A stretch of DNA of 64,000 bases from Cryobacterium sp. PAMC25264 (GCF_019443325.1 NZ_CP080383.1:2108001-2172000); one strand, 5' to 3'; shown: positions 54,141-63,736, counted from the first letter of the stretch. Numbers and translations: made by a program. Notes: generated by a model not told the origin, from the letters alone.

Positions 54141-55670
54141 GTGCTGCTCACCCTGCGATCGACCGACCGTTGGCCCGCCCTGTTGACCCACCGGTGGGTG
54201 CGTCTGGCCGGCCCCGGGCTGGTGCTGCTGCTCGCCGCCGTCCTGCGCCTCTGGAACCTCGGTCACCCCGGCGCCCTCGTGTTCGACGAGACCTTCTATG
54301 TGAAGGACGCCTGGAGCCTGTTCAACAACGGCTACGAGTCGACCTGGCCGGATGGTGCGGATGCCCTGTTCGCCGCCGGGCAGAGCAATATATTCGGCAC
54401 CGCACCGTCGTTCGTGGTGCATCCGCCGCTCGGCAAGTGGCTCATCGCACTGGGCATGGCGGCCTTCGGCGCCGACAACCCGTGGGCCTGGCGCATTGTC
54501 ACCGCGCTCATCGGGGTGCTGGCCGTTGCGCTCCTGATGCTCATCGCGAAGAAACTGTTCGGGTCGGTTCTGCTGGCCACTATCGCCGGTTTCCTCTTCG
54601 CCATCGACGGCAACGCCATCGTGATGAGCCGGGTGGCGCTGCTCGACAACTACGTGATGTTCTTCGCCCTGCTCGGCTTCGGCGCGGTACTGATGGACCG
54701 CGACCACCATCGCGCGCGCCTGGGCGCCTGGCTGAACGAACGGCGCGACAACGAGGTCGAGCCCACCTGGGGCCCCGCGCTCTGGTGGCGGCCCTGGGTG
54801 TTCGCCGCCGGGCTCGCCTTCGGGCTGGCCTGCTCGGTGAAATGGTCGGGGGTCTACTTCCTGGCCGCGTTCGGCATCTACCTCGTCGTCGTCGACGCCC
54901 TCGCCCGGCGCCGGGCCGGGCTGCCGTTCTGGATCAGCGGGTCGATCCTCAAGCAGGGGCCCGTGACGTTCCTGCTGATGGTGCCGGTGGCCGTCGTCAC
55001 GTTCCTGATCTCCTGGACGGGCTGGTTCGTCACCCGGGGTGGGTACTACCGCGATTGGGCCGACCAGGCCGGGCAGGCCTGGACCGGGGCGCTGGCCTGG
55101 GTGCCGCACTCGGTGCAGAGTTTCTGGCACTACCAGAGCGCCGCATACGCGTATCACGTCGGTCTGGTCACGCCGCATCCGTACCAGGCCAACCCGCTCA
55201 CCTGGCTGGCGATGACCCGCCCCACGAGCATGTACTACCAGGGCAGCAGCCTGGGCGAGAGCGGATGCGGATACACGACCTGCTCCGAGGCCATCACCGG
55301 CATCGCCAATCCGCTGATCTGGTGGGCGGCCAGCGCCGCGATCCTGTACCTCGTCTACCGGCTCGCGCGCTACAGGGAGTGGCGCGTGGGACTGATCCTG
55401 ATGGGCATGGTCGCCGGCTACCTGCCCTGGCTGATGTACCTGAACCGCACGGTCTTCCAGTTCTACACGATCGCGTTCGAGCCGTACCTTCTGCTCGGTC
55501 TCATCTTCGTGATCGGGCTCCTGATGAAGTCCGGCGCCGGGCGCACGATCGTGGTCGTGTTCCTGGTCCTTGCGACCCTCGTGAGCGCATTCTTCTTCCC
55601 GCTTTGGACCGGCGCGCAGGTGCCGTTCGGCTTCTGGCAACTGCATATCTGGCTGCCGAGCTGGCGCTGA
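54141..55670 (+). CDS. phospholipid-linked protein O-mannosyltransferase (PMT family)
   Basis: A 509-residue polytopic membrane enzyme that moves mannose from polyprenyl-phosphomannose to secreted proteins. The DE motif of the PMT family is in VFDETFYVKDAW near residue 45. About ten helices follow, with the conserved HPPLGKWLIALG, NPWAWRIV and CSVKWSGVYFL segments, and PTSMYYQGSS before the last helices. The GTG at 54141 is chosen because in-frame codons before it lie in the rsmI promoter region. Substrates could include secreted Pro/Thr-rich proteins such as those at 14699 and 61542 (inference). Confidence 0.9.
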   Translation: MLLTLRSTDRWPALLTHRWVRLAGPGLVLLLAAVLRLWNLGHPGALVFDETFYVKDAWSLFNNGYESTWPDGADALFAAGQSNIFGTAPSFVVHPPLGKWLIALGMAAFGADNPWAWRIVTALIGVLAVALLMLIAKKLFGSVLLATIAGFLFAIDGNAIVMSRVALLDNYVMFFALLGFGAVLMDRDHHRARLGAWLNERRDNEVEPTWGPALWWRPWVFAAGLAFGLACSVKWSGVYFLAAFGIYLVVVDALARRRAGLPFWISGSILKQGPVTFLLMVPVAVVTFLISWTGWFVTRGGYYRDWADQAGQAWTGALAWVPHSVQSFWHYQSAAYAYHVGLVTPHPYQANPLTWLAMTRPTSMYYQGSSLGESGCGYTTCSEAITGIANPLIWWAASAAILYLVYRLARYREWRVGLILMGMVAGYLPWLMYLNRTVFQFYTIAFEPYLLLGLIFVIGLLMKSGAGRTIVVVFLVLATLVSAFFFPLWTGAQVPFGFWQLHIWLPSWR

Positions 55671-55860
55671 CCGGCACAAACGGATTTTTTGCAGTCTGTG
55701 CAGGCAAGCAGACGTATGCCAAAATTGGAATACATCCCCTGTTAAAGGCGTGTGAATTCGGGGCGTTTCGGGGCATTCGACCCGTAGGATGGCCGGTATC
55801 TGATTGACGAGTGTTTGCTCTACAACCGACTGAGAAGTCCAGATACAAACCAAAGGCCTT

Positions 55861-56961
55861 ATGTCGGAAGCATCTGCCGCACCCACGGTGCGTATTGTCC
55901 GCACTCGCAAGGGTGGCGACTCCAAGAATCCCACCACCGAGTACTCCGCTTTGCTGCACACCGTGCGCAATCTCGGTCTCCTGCAGCGCCGCACGGGCTT
56001 TTACTGGGGTATGTTCGCCGCCCTGGTGCTGATCACTGCCGGCCTGGGCGTGGGCTTCGTCCTGCTCGGTGACTCCTGGTACCAGCTGATCATCGCCGGC
56101 GTGCTCGGTCTGATCCTCACCCAGTTCGCCTTCCTGGCGCACGAGGCCTCGCACCGCCAGGTGTTCGAGTCCGGCCCCGCCAACGACCGGGCCGGCCGCA
56201 TCCTCGCCAATCTCTTCGTCGGAATCAGCTACGCCTGGTGGATGACCAAGCACAGCCGTCACCACGCCAACCCGAACGTGGTCGGCAAGGACCCTGACAT
56301 CGACCCCGACTTCATCGTCTTCCGCGAGGAAGACGCGGCGAAGGTCAACTGGATCACCTCCTTCATGACTCGCAAGCAGGGATACCTGTTCTTCCCCCTG
56401 CTCACCCTCGAGGGCATCAACCTGCACATCCAGGGTTTCAAGACCGTCTTCGGAAAGGGCAAGGTCGACAAGCGCTGGCTCGAAATCACCATGCTCACCA
56501 GCCGCATCGTGCTGTACTTCGCCGTCATCTTCTACTTCTTGCCGCTCGGCATGGCGTTCGCGTTCATCGGCGTGCAGATGGCCGTCTTCGGTGTGTACAT
56601 GGGCGCGTCCTTCGCGCCCAACCACAAGGGCATGCCGCAGCTGCCGCACGAGAGCAAGGTCGACTTCCTCCGCCGTCAGGTCCTCACCTCGCGCAACATC
56701 CGCGGCGGCACCCTCATGGACACCTTCATGGGCGGCTTGAACTACCAGGTCGAGCACCACCTGTTCCCGAACATGGCCCGCCCGCACCTGCGGAAGGCCC
56801 AGGAGATCACCAAGGAATACTGCGAGTCGAACAAGATCCTCTACACCGAGACGGGCCTGTTCGAGTCGTACGGCATCGTGATCGCCTACCTCAACAAGGT
56901 AGGCCTGGCCGCGCGCGACCCGTTCGACTGCCCGATGGTGCAGCGCTTCCACCACCGCTAA
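55861..56961 (+). CDS. membrane fatty acid desaturase
   Basis: A 366-residue di-iron membrane enzyme that adds a double bond to acyl chains and lowers membrane melting temperature. The three histidine boxes are HEASH (94-98), HSRHH (131-135) and QVEHH (296-300); the Gln-type third box is typical of linoleoyl/front-end-like desaturases. Four membrane helices are visible (about 50-70, 76-93, 213-230, 232-250). The 190-base upstream gap is richer in A and T than the rest of the window. A cold-adaptation role is plausible but inferred. Confidence 0.92.
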   Translation: MSEASAAPTVRIVRTRKGGDSKNPTTEYSALLHTVRNLGLLQRRTGFYWGMFAALVLITAGLGVGFVLLGDSWYQLIIAGVLGLILTQFAFLAHEASHRQVFESGPANDRAGRILANLFVGISYAWWMTKHSRHHANPNVVGKDPDIDPDFIVFREEDAAKVNWITSFMTRKQGYLFFPLLTLEGINLHIQGFKTVFGKGKVDKRWLEITMLTSRIVLYFAVIFYFLPLGMAFAFIGVQMAVFGVYMGASFAPNHKGMPQLPHESKVDFLRRQVLTSRNIRGGTLMDTFMGGLNYQVEHHLFPNMARPHLRKAQEITKEYCESNKILYTETGLFESYGIVIAYLNKVGLAARDPFDCPMVQRFHHR

Positions 56962-56974
56962 CGCCAGCGCAGTC

Positions 56975-57035
56975 CGCGAACTGTGAGCTAAGCCCCAAGA
57001 ATCCCGGATTCTTGGGGCTTTTCTCACAGTTCGCG
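56975..57035. repeat. 61-base palindromic repeat, family B, copy 2 (possible terminator)
   Basis: Outer arms CGCGAACTGTGAGCTAAGC and CTCACAGTTCGCG, inner hairpin CCCCAAGAATCC and GGATTCTTGGGG with TTTT beyond it. It lies 14 bases after the desaturase stop and before the co-directional YeiH gene. Outer arms and length equal copy 1 at 9747-9807, but the inner hairpin differs. Confidence 0.8.
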
Positions 57036-57051
57036 AGGTGGGAGCGAGCGG

Positions 57052-58101
57052 ATGGGTAGGGTTGAGCGGGTGTGGATCTGGGGAATTGCGGCGGCCGCCG
57101 GGGCCACGCTCGTGGCGTGGGCCGTGCACAGCATCGTGCCCGCCGTGCCGCTGCTCACCGTCGCCGTGGTCCTCGGGATCATCGTGGGGCAACTGCCCGT
57201 GCTGCGCCCTGCCGTCACCGGCGTGCTGAAGCCCGGCCTCTCCGTGGCGGCCAAGCGCCTGATGCGGCTCGGCGTGGTGTTGCTCGGGCTCAAGCTCAGC
57301 CTCGTCGACATCGCGGGCCTGGGCTGGCTCACCATCACGACCACCGTGCTCATCGTCATCCTCACCTTCTTCGGCACGCTCTGGCTCGGCCGCACGATGG
57401 GCCTGCCCGGGCACCAGCCGCTACTGATCGCCACGGGCTTCGCCATCTGCGGCGCCTCGGCCATCGGCGCCATGAGCGGCGTGGTCAAGGCCAAGGACGA
57501 GGAGACCGCGACCCCGGTGGCGCTCGTCACCCTGTGCGGAACGCTCGCGATCGGCGTGCTGCCGCTGCTCTGGCATCCGCTGGGCCTGACCGACCTGCAG
57601 TTCGGCCATTGGGTGGGCGCCGGCGTGCACGATGTGGGCCAGGTCGTGGCCACCGCGCAGATCGCCGGCACGGCCGCCCTCGCCGTGGCCGTGGTGGTCA
57701 AGCTCACCCGGGTGCTCATGCTGGCCCCCATCGTGGCGAGCGTCGCCGTGTACGAACGTCGCCGCCAGGCCGTCGCGGTGTCCCCGGCCGGGTCCGGCCT
57801 GCCGCAGTCCGACGACACCACCGCCGCGACGACCGTTGCCGGGCGTCCCCCGGTGCTGCCGCTGTTCGTGGCCGGGTTCCTGGCCCTGGTGCTCGTGCGC
57901 ACCCTGGTTCCGCTACCGCCAGCGGTTCTGGTCGCCGCCGATCTCACCCAGACCGTGCTGCTGGCCATGGCCCTGTTCGGGCTGGGCACAGCCGTGCGCC
58001 TCGGCTCGCTGCTGCGCACGGGCGGTCGGGCCCTGGGCGTGGGCCTGGCCTCCTGGTTGCTCATCGCGGTTCTCGCGCTGGGCGCCGTTCTGATCAGCTG
58101 A
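57052..58101 (+). CDS. YeiH family putative sulfate exporter
   Basis: A 349-residue membrane protein with about ten helices, of the Cons_hypoth698/YeiH family. Family segments: AKRLMRLGVVLLGLKLSL, GFAICGASAIGAMSGVVKAKDEE and WVGAGVHDVGQVVATAQIAG (parts). A small cytoplasmic loop with low conservation lies at about 243-262. ATG at 57052 follows GGGAGCGAG. It lies between the desaturase and metY; proximity to a sulfur-assimilation gene fits a role in sulfur compound transport, but substrate is unproven in the family. Confidence 0.88.
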   Translation: MGRVERVWIWGIAAAAGATLVAWAVHSIVPAVPLLTVAVVLGIIVGQLPVLRPAVTGVLKPGLSVAAKRLMRLGVVLLGLKLSLVDIAGLGWLTITTTVLIVILTFFGTLWLGRTMGLPGHQPLLIATGFAICGASAIGAMSGVVKAKDEETATPVALVTLCGTLAIGVLPLLWHPLGLTDLQFGHWVGAGVHDVGQVVATAQIAGTAALAVAVVVKLTRVLMLAPIVASVAVYERRRQAVAVSPAGSGLPQSDDTTAATTVAGRPPVLPLFVAGFLALVLVRTLVPLPPAVLVAADLTQTVLLAMALFGLGTAVRLGSLLRTGGRALGVGLASWLLIAVLALGAVLIS

Positions 58102-58169
58102 GCCGGGCGGGTTTCACTCTGTTACGCCGCGACCCGCATCCGCCCGGCGGCGCACGGTAGCGTACCTGA

Positions 58170-59471
58170 ATGGCAGATCGCGAGTACGGCTTCACGACCA
58201 GGGCAATCCACGCCGGGAACATCCCCGACGCCGTCACCGGGGCGCGGGCGCTGCCGATCTACCAAACCAGCGCGTTCGTCTTCGACGACACCGCGGATGC
58301 CGCCGCCCGCTTCGCCCTGCAGAAGTACGGCAACGTCTACTCCCGGTTGTCCAACCCCACGGTGGCCGCGTTCGAGGAGCGCATCGCCAGCCTCGAGGGC
58401 GGCCTGGGCGCCGTCGCCACCGCCTCGGGCCTGGCCGCTCAGTACATCACCTTCGCCAGCCTCGCCGGAGCGGGCGACCACATCGTCTCCAGCGCCAACC
58501 TCTACGGCGGCTCGATCACTCAGCTCGACGTGACCCTGCGCCGGTTCGGCGTGGAGACCACCTTCGTGCAATCCGCCGATCCGGCGGACTACGCCGCGGC
58601 GATCACCCCGAAGACCAAGCTGATCTTCGCCGAGACCGTGGCCAACCCGTCCGGCGAGGTCGCCGACATCGAGGGGCTCGCCGCCGTCGCCCACGCCGCC
58701 GGCATCCCGCTCATCATCGACTCCACCATCGCCACGCCGTACCTCTGCCGCCCGATCGAGTGGGGCGCCGACATCGTCATCCATTCCGCCACCAAGTTCC
58801 TCGGCGGCCACGGCACCACCCTGGGCGGCGTCGTCGTGGAGAGCGGCCGGTTCAACTGGGACAGCGAGAAGTTCCCGCTGTTCACCGAACCGGTTCCCAG
58901 CTACGGCGGTCTGGAGTGGTCGGGCAACTTCGGCGAGTACGCCTTCCTCACCCGCCTCCGCGCCGAGCAGTTGCGCGACATCGGCCCGGTTCTGGCCCCG
59001 CACTCCGCGTTCCTGCTCGCCCAGGGCGTCGAGACTCTGCCCTACCGGCTGCAGGCGCACGTGAACAACGCGCGCATCGTGGCCGAATGGCTGGATGCCG
59101 ATCCCCGCGTCGACTTCGTCAACTGGGCCGGCCTGCCCAGCCACCCGCACTACGAGCGCGGTCTCAAGTACCTGCCCAAGGGCCCTGGCTCGGTCTTCAG
59201 CTTCGGTGTCAAGGGCGGCCGTGACGCCGGCCGTACCTTCATCGAATCGGTCGACCTGGCCAGCCACCTGGCCAACATCGGTGACGCCAAGACCCTGGTG
59301 ATCCACCCGGCCTCCACCACGCACGCCCAGCTCAGCGAGCAGCAGCTCGTGGACGCCGGGGTGCTCGCCGGCCTAGTGCGCATCAGTGTGGGCATCGAGG
59401 ATGTCGACGACATCATTTACGACCTCGACCAGGCGCTGACCCGCGCGGCCGCCGCAGGAGGAACCGAATGA
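58170..59471 (+). CDS. metY: O-acetylhomoserine sulfhydrylase
   Basis: A 433-residue PLP enzyme of the Cys/Met metabolism family. It makes homocysteine from O-acetylhomoserine and sulfide in methionine synthesis. The PLP lysine is Lys209 in HSATKFLGGHG; the N-terminus TRAIHAGNIPD, YGNVYSRLSNPT and GLEWSGNF insertion typical of O-acetylhomoserine sulfhydrylases are present. ATG at 58170. Its stop overlaps the start of the CoA-binding protein gene (ATGA), so the pair is co-expressed. Confidence 0.93.
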   Translation: MADREYGFTTRAIHAGNIPDAVTGARALPIYQTSAFVFDDTADAAARFALQKYGNVYSRLSNPTVAAFEERIASLEGGLGAVATASGLAAQYITFASLAGAGDHIVSSANLYGGSITQLDVTLRRFGVETTFVQSADPADYAAAITPKTKLIFAETVANPSGEVADIEGLAAVAHAAGIPLIIDSTIATPYLCRPIEWGADIVIHSATKFLGGHGTTLGGVVVESGRFNWDSEKFPLFTEPVPSYGGLEWSGNFGEYAFLTRLRAEQLRDIGPVLAPHSAFLLAQGVETLPYRLQAHVNNARIVAEWLDADPRVDFVNWAGLPSHPHYERGLKYLPKGPGSVFSFGVKGGRDAGRTFIESVDLASHLANIGDAKTLVIHPASTTHAQLSEQQLVDAGVLAGLVRISVGIEDVDDIIYDLDQALTRAAAAGGTE

Positions 59472-60048
59472 GCACCGAGACCGTGCCGGATTCCGAGACC
59501 GTGCAGCTCACCAACGGACTCAGCTGCAGCGTGCCCTCCGACTCCCCCTCGCCAAACTGCTGCGCACCCAGCGCACCTGGGAGGGACCGGACGCCAAGGC
59601 GCGGCTGGGCATCCTGCGCTCGGCCACATCGGTCGCCATCGTGGGCGCCTCCCCCAACCCGGCCCGCTCGAGCTACTTCGTCGGCACCTACCTCCAGCAG
59701 TCGAGCGACTACCGGGTCTACTTCGTCAACCCGCGCGCCGACACCATCCTCGGTCAGAAGGCCTACCCCGACCTGGCCTCACTGCCGGAGGTGCCCGACA
59801 TCGTCGACGTGTTCCGCAAGGCCTCCGACATCCCGCAGGTGCTGGACGACGCCCTCGCGGTCGGCGCGAAGACCGTGTGGGTGCAGCTGGGCATCTGGAA
59901 CCAGGAGGCCGCCGAGTACGGCGAGTCGAAGGGCCTCACCATCGTGATGGACCGCTGCATCAAGATCGAGCACGCCCGCTTCCACGGCGGCCTGCACCTG
60001 CTCGGCTTCGACACCGGGCAGATCACGGCCCGCAAGACCATCCGGTAG
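59468..60048 (+). pseudogene. CoA-binding domain protein, frameshifted near its 5' end
   Basis: ATG at 59468 overlaps the metY stop. The first 27 residues (to VPSDSP) are followed, in a different frame, by LAKLLRTQRTWEGPDAKARLG, SVAIVGASPNPARSSYFVG and a complete YccU/CoA-binding Rossmann domain ending QITARKTIR at 60048. One C appears to be missing in the run of five at 59544-59548; with six, the frames join as SPLAKLL. Together it would be about 193 residues. The family binds CoA or similar nucleotides; function is unknown, but it often follows metY. It may be a base-call error. Confidence 0.85.
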
Positions 60049-60083
60049 CCGCCCGCCGAACCCGCCCGCGTACGATGGAGCGG

Positions 60084-61463
60084 GTGACTGCGTACGTATC
60101 GGCTCTCGACCTCTTCTCCATCGGAATCGGTCCATCCAGTTCCCACACCGTCGGCCCGATGCGAGCCGCCCGTGCTTTCGCCGAGACCCTGGCCGCGAGC
60201 GGCCGCCTGGGCGACGTGACGCGCATCCGCTGTTCGCTGTTCGGCTCGCTCGGGTCCACCGGCTTGGGCCACGGCACCCCGGATGCCGTGCTGGCCGGTC
60301 TCTCCGGCCTCCGCCCCGAGCTCTGCGACCCTGACGAGGTACGGAATCTCTGGGCGCAGCTGGCCGACGGGGCTACGCTGCCACTGAACGGCAGCCATCC
60401 GGTGGCCGTGCGGAAGAGCGATGTGGTGTTCGAGCCGCGCACCCGGCTCCCCGGGCACCCGAACGCGATGACGCTCACGGCCTATGGCTCCGACGAGTCG
60501 GCGCCGGCCGTTCTCGAGGAGACCTACTACTCGATCGGCGGCGGCTTCATCCGCCGCGACGGCGACCCGGTGCGCCCGCCGGCCACCGTGGAGCAGCCGA
60601 TGCCGTACGCGTCGAGCGCGGCTCTGCTCGAGCTCTGTGACAGCCACGGAATCGGCATCTGCGACGTGGCCAGGGCAAACGAGGAGGCCGTGCACGGCGC
60701 GGACCGCCTCGACGCCGGACTGGACGCCATTTGGGCGGCCATGCACGCCTGCGTCGAGGCCGGCCTGCACGTCGACGGCACCCTTCCCGGCGGACTCGGG
60801 GTCAAGCGGCGCGCGTCTGCCATACGTATGCAACTGGAAGAATATGACGGGCTGCCGTTGCGCGAACGGGACACCTCGACCGAGTGGCTGCACGCCTTCG
60901 CCCTCGCGGTGAACGAGGAGAACGCCTCGGGCGGCCGGGTGGTCACCGCGCCGACCAACGGCGCCGCGGGCATTATCCCCGCCGTCGCCCACTACTACCT
61001 GCGCTTCGTGCCCGGGGCCGGGGCCGCCGGGATCCGCCGGTTCCTGCTCACGGCCGTGGCCATCGGGTCGCTCGTCAAGGCGAACGCGTCCATCTCCGGC
61101 GCGGAGGGCGGCTGCCAGGCCGAGGTGGGCTCGGCCTGTGCGATGGCCGCCGGGGCGCTGTGCGCCGTGTTGGGCGGCACCCCGCGCCAGGTGGAGAACG
61201 CGGCGGAGATCGCTATGGAACACCATCTCGGGCTCACCTGCGATCCGGTCGGCGGGCTTGTGCAGGTGCCCTGCATCGAACGCAACGCCATCGCCGCCTC
61301 CACCGCTGTCTCGGCGGCCCGGCTCGCCCTGCACGGCGACGGCACCCACCTGGTGTCGCTGGACACGGTGATCGAGACCATGCGTCAGACCGGCCTGGAC
61401 ATGATGACCAAGTACAAGGAAACGAGCGAGGGCGGCCTGGCGGTCAACGTCATCGAGTGCTGA
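60084..61463 (+). CDS. sdaA: L-serine ammonia-lyase (iron-sulfur type)
   Basis: A 459-residue single-chain enzyme that deaminates L-serine to pyruvate using an oxygen-sensitive 4Fe-4S cluster. N-terminal beta domain: LFSIGIGPSSSHTVGPMRA. C-terminal alpha domain carries the cluster region GGCQAEVGSACAMAAGAL and LGLTCDPVGGLVQVPC; AFALAVNEENASGGRVVTAPTNGAAG is the family signature (part). GTG at 60084 has GGAG close upstream; an ATG at 60075 is possible. It follows the CoA-binding gene by 35 bases. Confidence 0.95.
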   Translation: MTAYVSALDLFSIGIGPSSSHTVGPMRAARAFAETLAASGRLGDVTRIRCSLFGSLGSTGLGHGTPDAVLAGLSGLRPELCDPDEVRNLWAQLADGATLPLNGSHPVAVRKSDVVFEPRTRLPGHPNAMTLTAYGSDESAPAVLEETYYSIGGGFIRRDGDPVRPPATVEQPMPYASSAALLELCDSHGIGICDVARANEEAVHGADRLDAGLDAIWAAMHACVEAGLHVDGTLPGGLGVKRRASAIRMQLEEYDGLPLRERDTSTEWLHAFALAVNEENASGGRVVTAPTNGAAGIIPAVAHYYLRFVPGAGAAGIRRFLLTAVAIGSLVKANASISGAEGGCQAEVGSACAMAAGALCAVLGGTPRQVENAAEIAMEHHLGLTCDPVGGLVQVPCIERNAIAASTAVSAARLALHGDGTHLVSLDTVIETMRQTGLDMMTKYKETSEGGLAVNVIEC

Positions 61464-61541
61464 GACCGCACCCGAAGTGGGCACCTCCCACGGTCCCACG
61501 AACGTAATCCCTGACCTAAGCTGTGTTCTCGGGGGTACACC

Positions 61542-62027
61542 ATGACCGGATCGATGTTCACCGCACGACGTGCGTTCGCCGTTGCCGCGCTCACGGTTGC
61601 CGCTGTGGCACTGAGCGGCTGCGCTCCGGCGCCGGCGCCGGTGGTGACCCAGACCATCGTCATCACGCCGACGCCCACCCCCACGCCGACGCCCACCGCC
61701 ACACCGACACCCGTCGTGACCACGCCGCCGGTTGCGGCTCCTGTGCCGGAGATCACGGAGAACCCCGACGTTCCCGAGGTGCCGCTGCCGGAGGGCCCCG
61801 CCTACGACAACGGCGCCATCCCCGGCGCCCAGGCCGCCCCGGTGCGGGACGACGCGGGCAACCTCACGAGCTACACCGTCATCGACGGTGACACGTTCTT
61901 CGACATCGCGCAGCGATTCGACCTGCCGATGCAGCAGCTGCTCCGCATGAACCCGTCGGTCTCGGGGCTCGGCGAGAACATCCGGCTGCGCCAGGTGATC
62001 AATCTGGACTGGACGACGACGGGCTGA
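61542..62027 (+). CDS. LysM-domain lipoprotein
   Basis: A 161-residue protein. The signal peptide ends in LSGC, a lipobox. Next comes a low-complexity stretch of Thr-Pro repeats (about residues 43-60), then Pro-rich sequence, and a C-terminal LysM domain (about 107-155: SYTVIDGDTFFDIAQRFDL, MNPSVSGLG) that binds peptidoglycan sugars. ATG at 61542 follows GGGGGT. The Thr/Pro stretch is a possible O-mannosylation target. Role: cell-wall-associated, otherwise unknown. Confidence 0.88.
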   Translation: MTGSMFTARRAFAVAALTVAAVALSGCAPAPAPVVTQTIVITPTPTPTPTPTATPTPVVTTPPVAAPVPEITENPDVPEVPLPEGPAYDNGAIPGAQAAPVRDDAGNLTSYTVIDGDTFFDIAQRFDLPMQQLLRMNPSVSGLGENIRLRQVINLDWTTTG

Positions 62028-62063
62028 TCCGCCGCCGCCGGCCAGCGGGTCAGCCGGCCTGGG

Positions 62064-63233
62064 TCAGCGAGCCGCGTTGTGGATGCGTTCGATGACCTCG
62101 ATGGTGCGCACGGCATCACCCGGCTCGACCGGGAGCGGCCCGCCCCGGAGCAGGGCGTCGGCCAGCGTGCTGTAGAAAGCGGCATACTGGCCCGGCAGCG
62201 CGGGAACGGCCTGCGTCGCGCCGTCCGCTCCGAGCCGGCCCCAGGTGCTCTCGGGTTCGATCCCGAAGCCGGGGTCGCCGGGGAGGTTGCCGGCCTGGAT
62301 GGCCGCCTCCTGGCCGTCGAGGCCCCACTTCACGTAGGCCGCGGCGGATCCGAGCACCCGGTAGCGCGGTCCCGCCTGGGCCGTGAACGAGCTCATCCAC
62401 AGGTGTGATCGCACCCCGGAGCCGTGGTGCAGCGACACGAAGGTATCGTCGTCGGCGACGCCGTCGGTGCGGCGGATGTTGAGCTCGGCGGTGACGTCGT
62501 CGACCGGTCCGAACAGCTGCACGGCCTGGTCGATCAGGTGAGCGCCGAGGTCGAACAGCACTCCCCCGCCGGCGGCCGGGGTGGCCGCGGCCTTCCAACT
62601 GCGGGGCGGGCCGGGCTTGAAGAACTCGAAGCGCGACTCGAACGTGTAGACGTCGCCGAGCGCCCCGGTGCCCAGCAGAGCCCGCAGGGTGAGGAAATCG
62701 CCGTCCCAGCGCCGGTTCTGGAAAACGGTGAGCGGCAGGCCCAGGCTGTCGGCCCGGTTCACCAGGGCCCAGCCCTGTTCGGAGTCCACCGAGAACGGCT
62801 TGTCGATGACAACGGCGAGGCCGGCGTCGAGGGCGGCGTTCGCCAGAGCCACGTGGGTCTCCGGCGGGGTGCCGATGACCACGAGGTCGAGGTCGGGGGC
62901 CTGGGCGAACAGAGCCTCGCTGCTGGGCACGATACGCACGCCCGGGTAGCTCTCGGTGGCCCGCGCGGCTCGCTCATCATCACCGGTCACGATGGCGGTG
63001 AGGGTGAAGTCGGGGTTGGCCGCGAGGAACGGCGCGTGGAAGACCCGGCCGGACAGGCCGTAGCCGATGACCGCCGCGCGGATCGGTCCGGTCAGGGGCG
63101 CCCGGGTACCTGTCGCGGGCGGGGCGCTGGGCGTCGTGCCGTGCTGGGGCCCAGGTCCGGGGCGCGGCCCAGGCCTGGGGGCGGGCTTCGGCGGGTTGAT
63201 CGGGGATTCCGGCTGGATATCTGAAGAGGCCAT
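62064..63233 (-). CDS. Gfo/Idh/MocA family oxidoreductase
   Basis: A 389-residue NAD(P)-dependent dehydrogenase. The Rossmann motif AAVIGYGLSGRVFHAPFL begins only at residue 53; before it is a Pro/Gly-rich extension (KPAPRPGPRPGPGP) not usual in the family. The catalytic Lys is in VIDKPFSV, followed by FQNRRWDGDF and the C-terminal beta-sheet domain with FDLGAHLIDQAVQLFG. It resembles YdgJ/YhhX-like members; substrate unknown. If the true start is later, for example around residue 50, the extension would vanish, but no strong ribosome site is visible there. Confidence 0.9.
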   Translation of the reverse strand: MASSDIQPESPINPPKPAPRPGPRPGPGPQHGTTPSAPPATGTRAPLTGPIRAAVIGYGLSGRVFHAPFLAANPDFTLTAIVTGDDERAARATESYPGVRIVPSSEALFAQAPDLDLVVIGTPPETHVALANAALDAGLAVVIDKPFSVDSEQGWALVNRADSLGLPLTVFQNRRWDGDFLTLRALLGTGALGDVYTFESRFEFFKPGPPRSWKAAATPAAGGGVLFDLGAHLIDQAVQLFGPVDDVTAELNIRRTDGVADDDTFVSLHHGSGVRSHLWMSSFTAQAGPRYRVLGSAAAYVKWGLDGQEAAIQAGNLPGDPGFGIEPESTWGRLGADGATQAVPALPGQYAAFYSTLADALLRGGPLPVEPGDAVRTIEVIERIHNAAR

Positions 63234-63256
63234 GGCCCGAGGTTACGCCCTTCCGG

Positions 63257-63736
63257 CTAGAGCGGCGGCGACACGTGGTCGAAGATGATGCTCGTGCGGG
63301 TGGCCGCCACCACCGGGTCGGCCGAGAGATTGTCGACGACAAAACGTCGCAGCCCGTCGGTGTCACGCACGGCCACGTGCACGAGGAAGTCCTCGTTGCC
63401 GCCGACGAAGAAGAACTGCACGACCTCGGGCAGTTCCCGGATGCGCGTGGCGAACGGGGTGATCTGAGACCGAGCCCCCGAGTGGATGTTGATGCTGATC
63501 AGCGCCTGCACGCCCAGGCCGAGCGCGGCCGGGTTGACATCCACCGTGAACCGGCGGATGACCCCGCGGCTCACCAGCGAGCGTACCCGTTCGAGGCAGG
63601 TGGACGCCGCGATGCCCACCGAGGCGGCCAGGGCGGAGTTCGACAGCCGGGCGTTGGTGCGGAGCAGCCCGAGCAGGCTCAGGTCGACGGCGTCGAGGGT
63701 GTCGGTGGACACGGCCACGCGGTTGGATGCGACCAT
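63257..63736 (-). CDS. Lrp/AsnC family transcriptional regulator
   Basis: A 159-residue regulator. N-terminal helix-turn-helix (about 15-60: LLGLLRTNARLSNSALAASVGIAASTCLERVRSL in part) and C-terminal RAM ligand-binding domain (about 75-150, with VQFFFVGGNEDFLVHVAVRD). The ATG at 63736 follows AGGAA by four bases; the longer frame to 63787 is rejected. It precedes the Gfo/Idh gene by 23 bases on the same strand, so it may regulate that gene. Effector, probably an amino acid, is unknown. Confidence 0.92.
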   Translation of the reverse strand: MVASNRVAVSTDTLDAVDLSLLGLLRTNARLSNSALAASVGIAASTCLERVRSLVSRGVIRRFTVDVNPAALGLGVQALISINIHSGARSQITPFATRIRELPEVVQFFFVGGNEDFLVHVAVRDTDGLRRFVVDNLSADPVVAATRTSIIFDHVSPPL

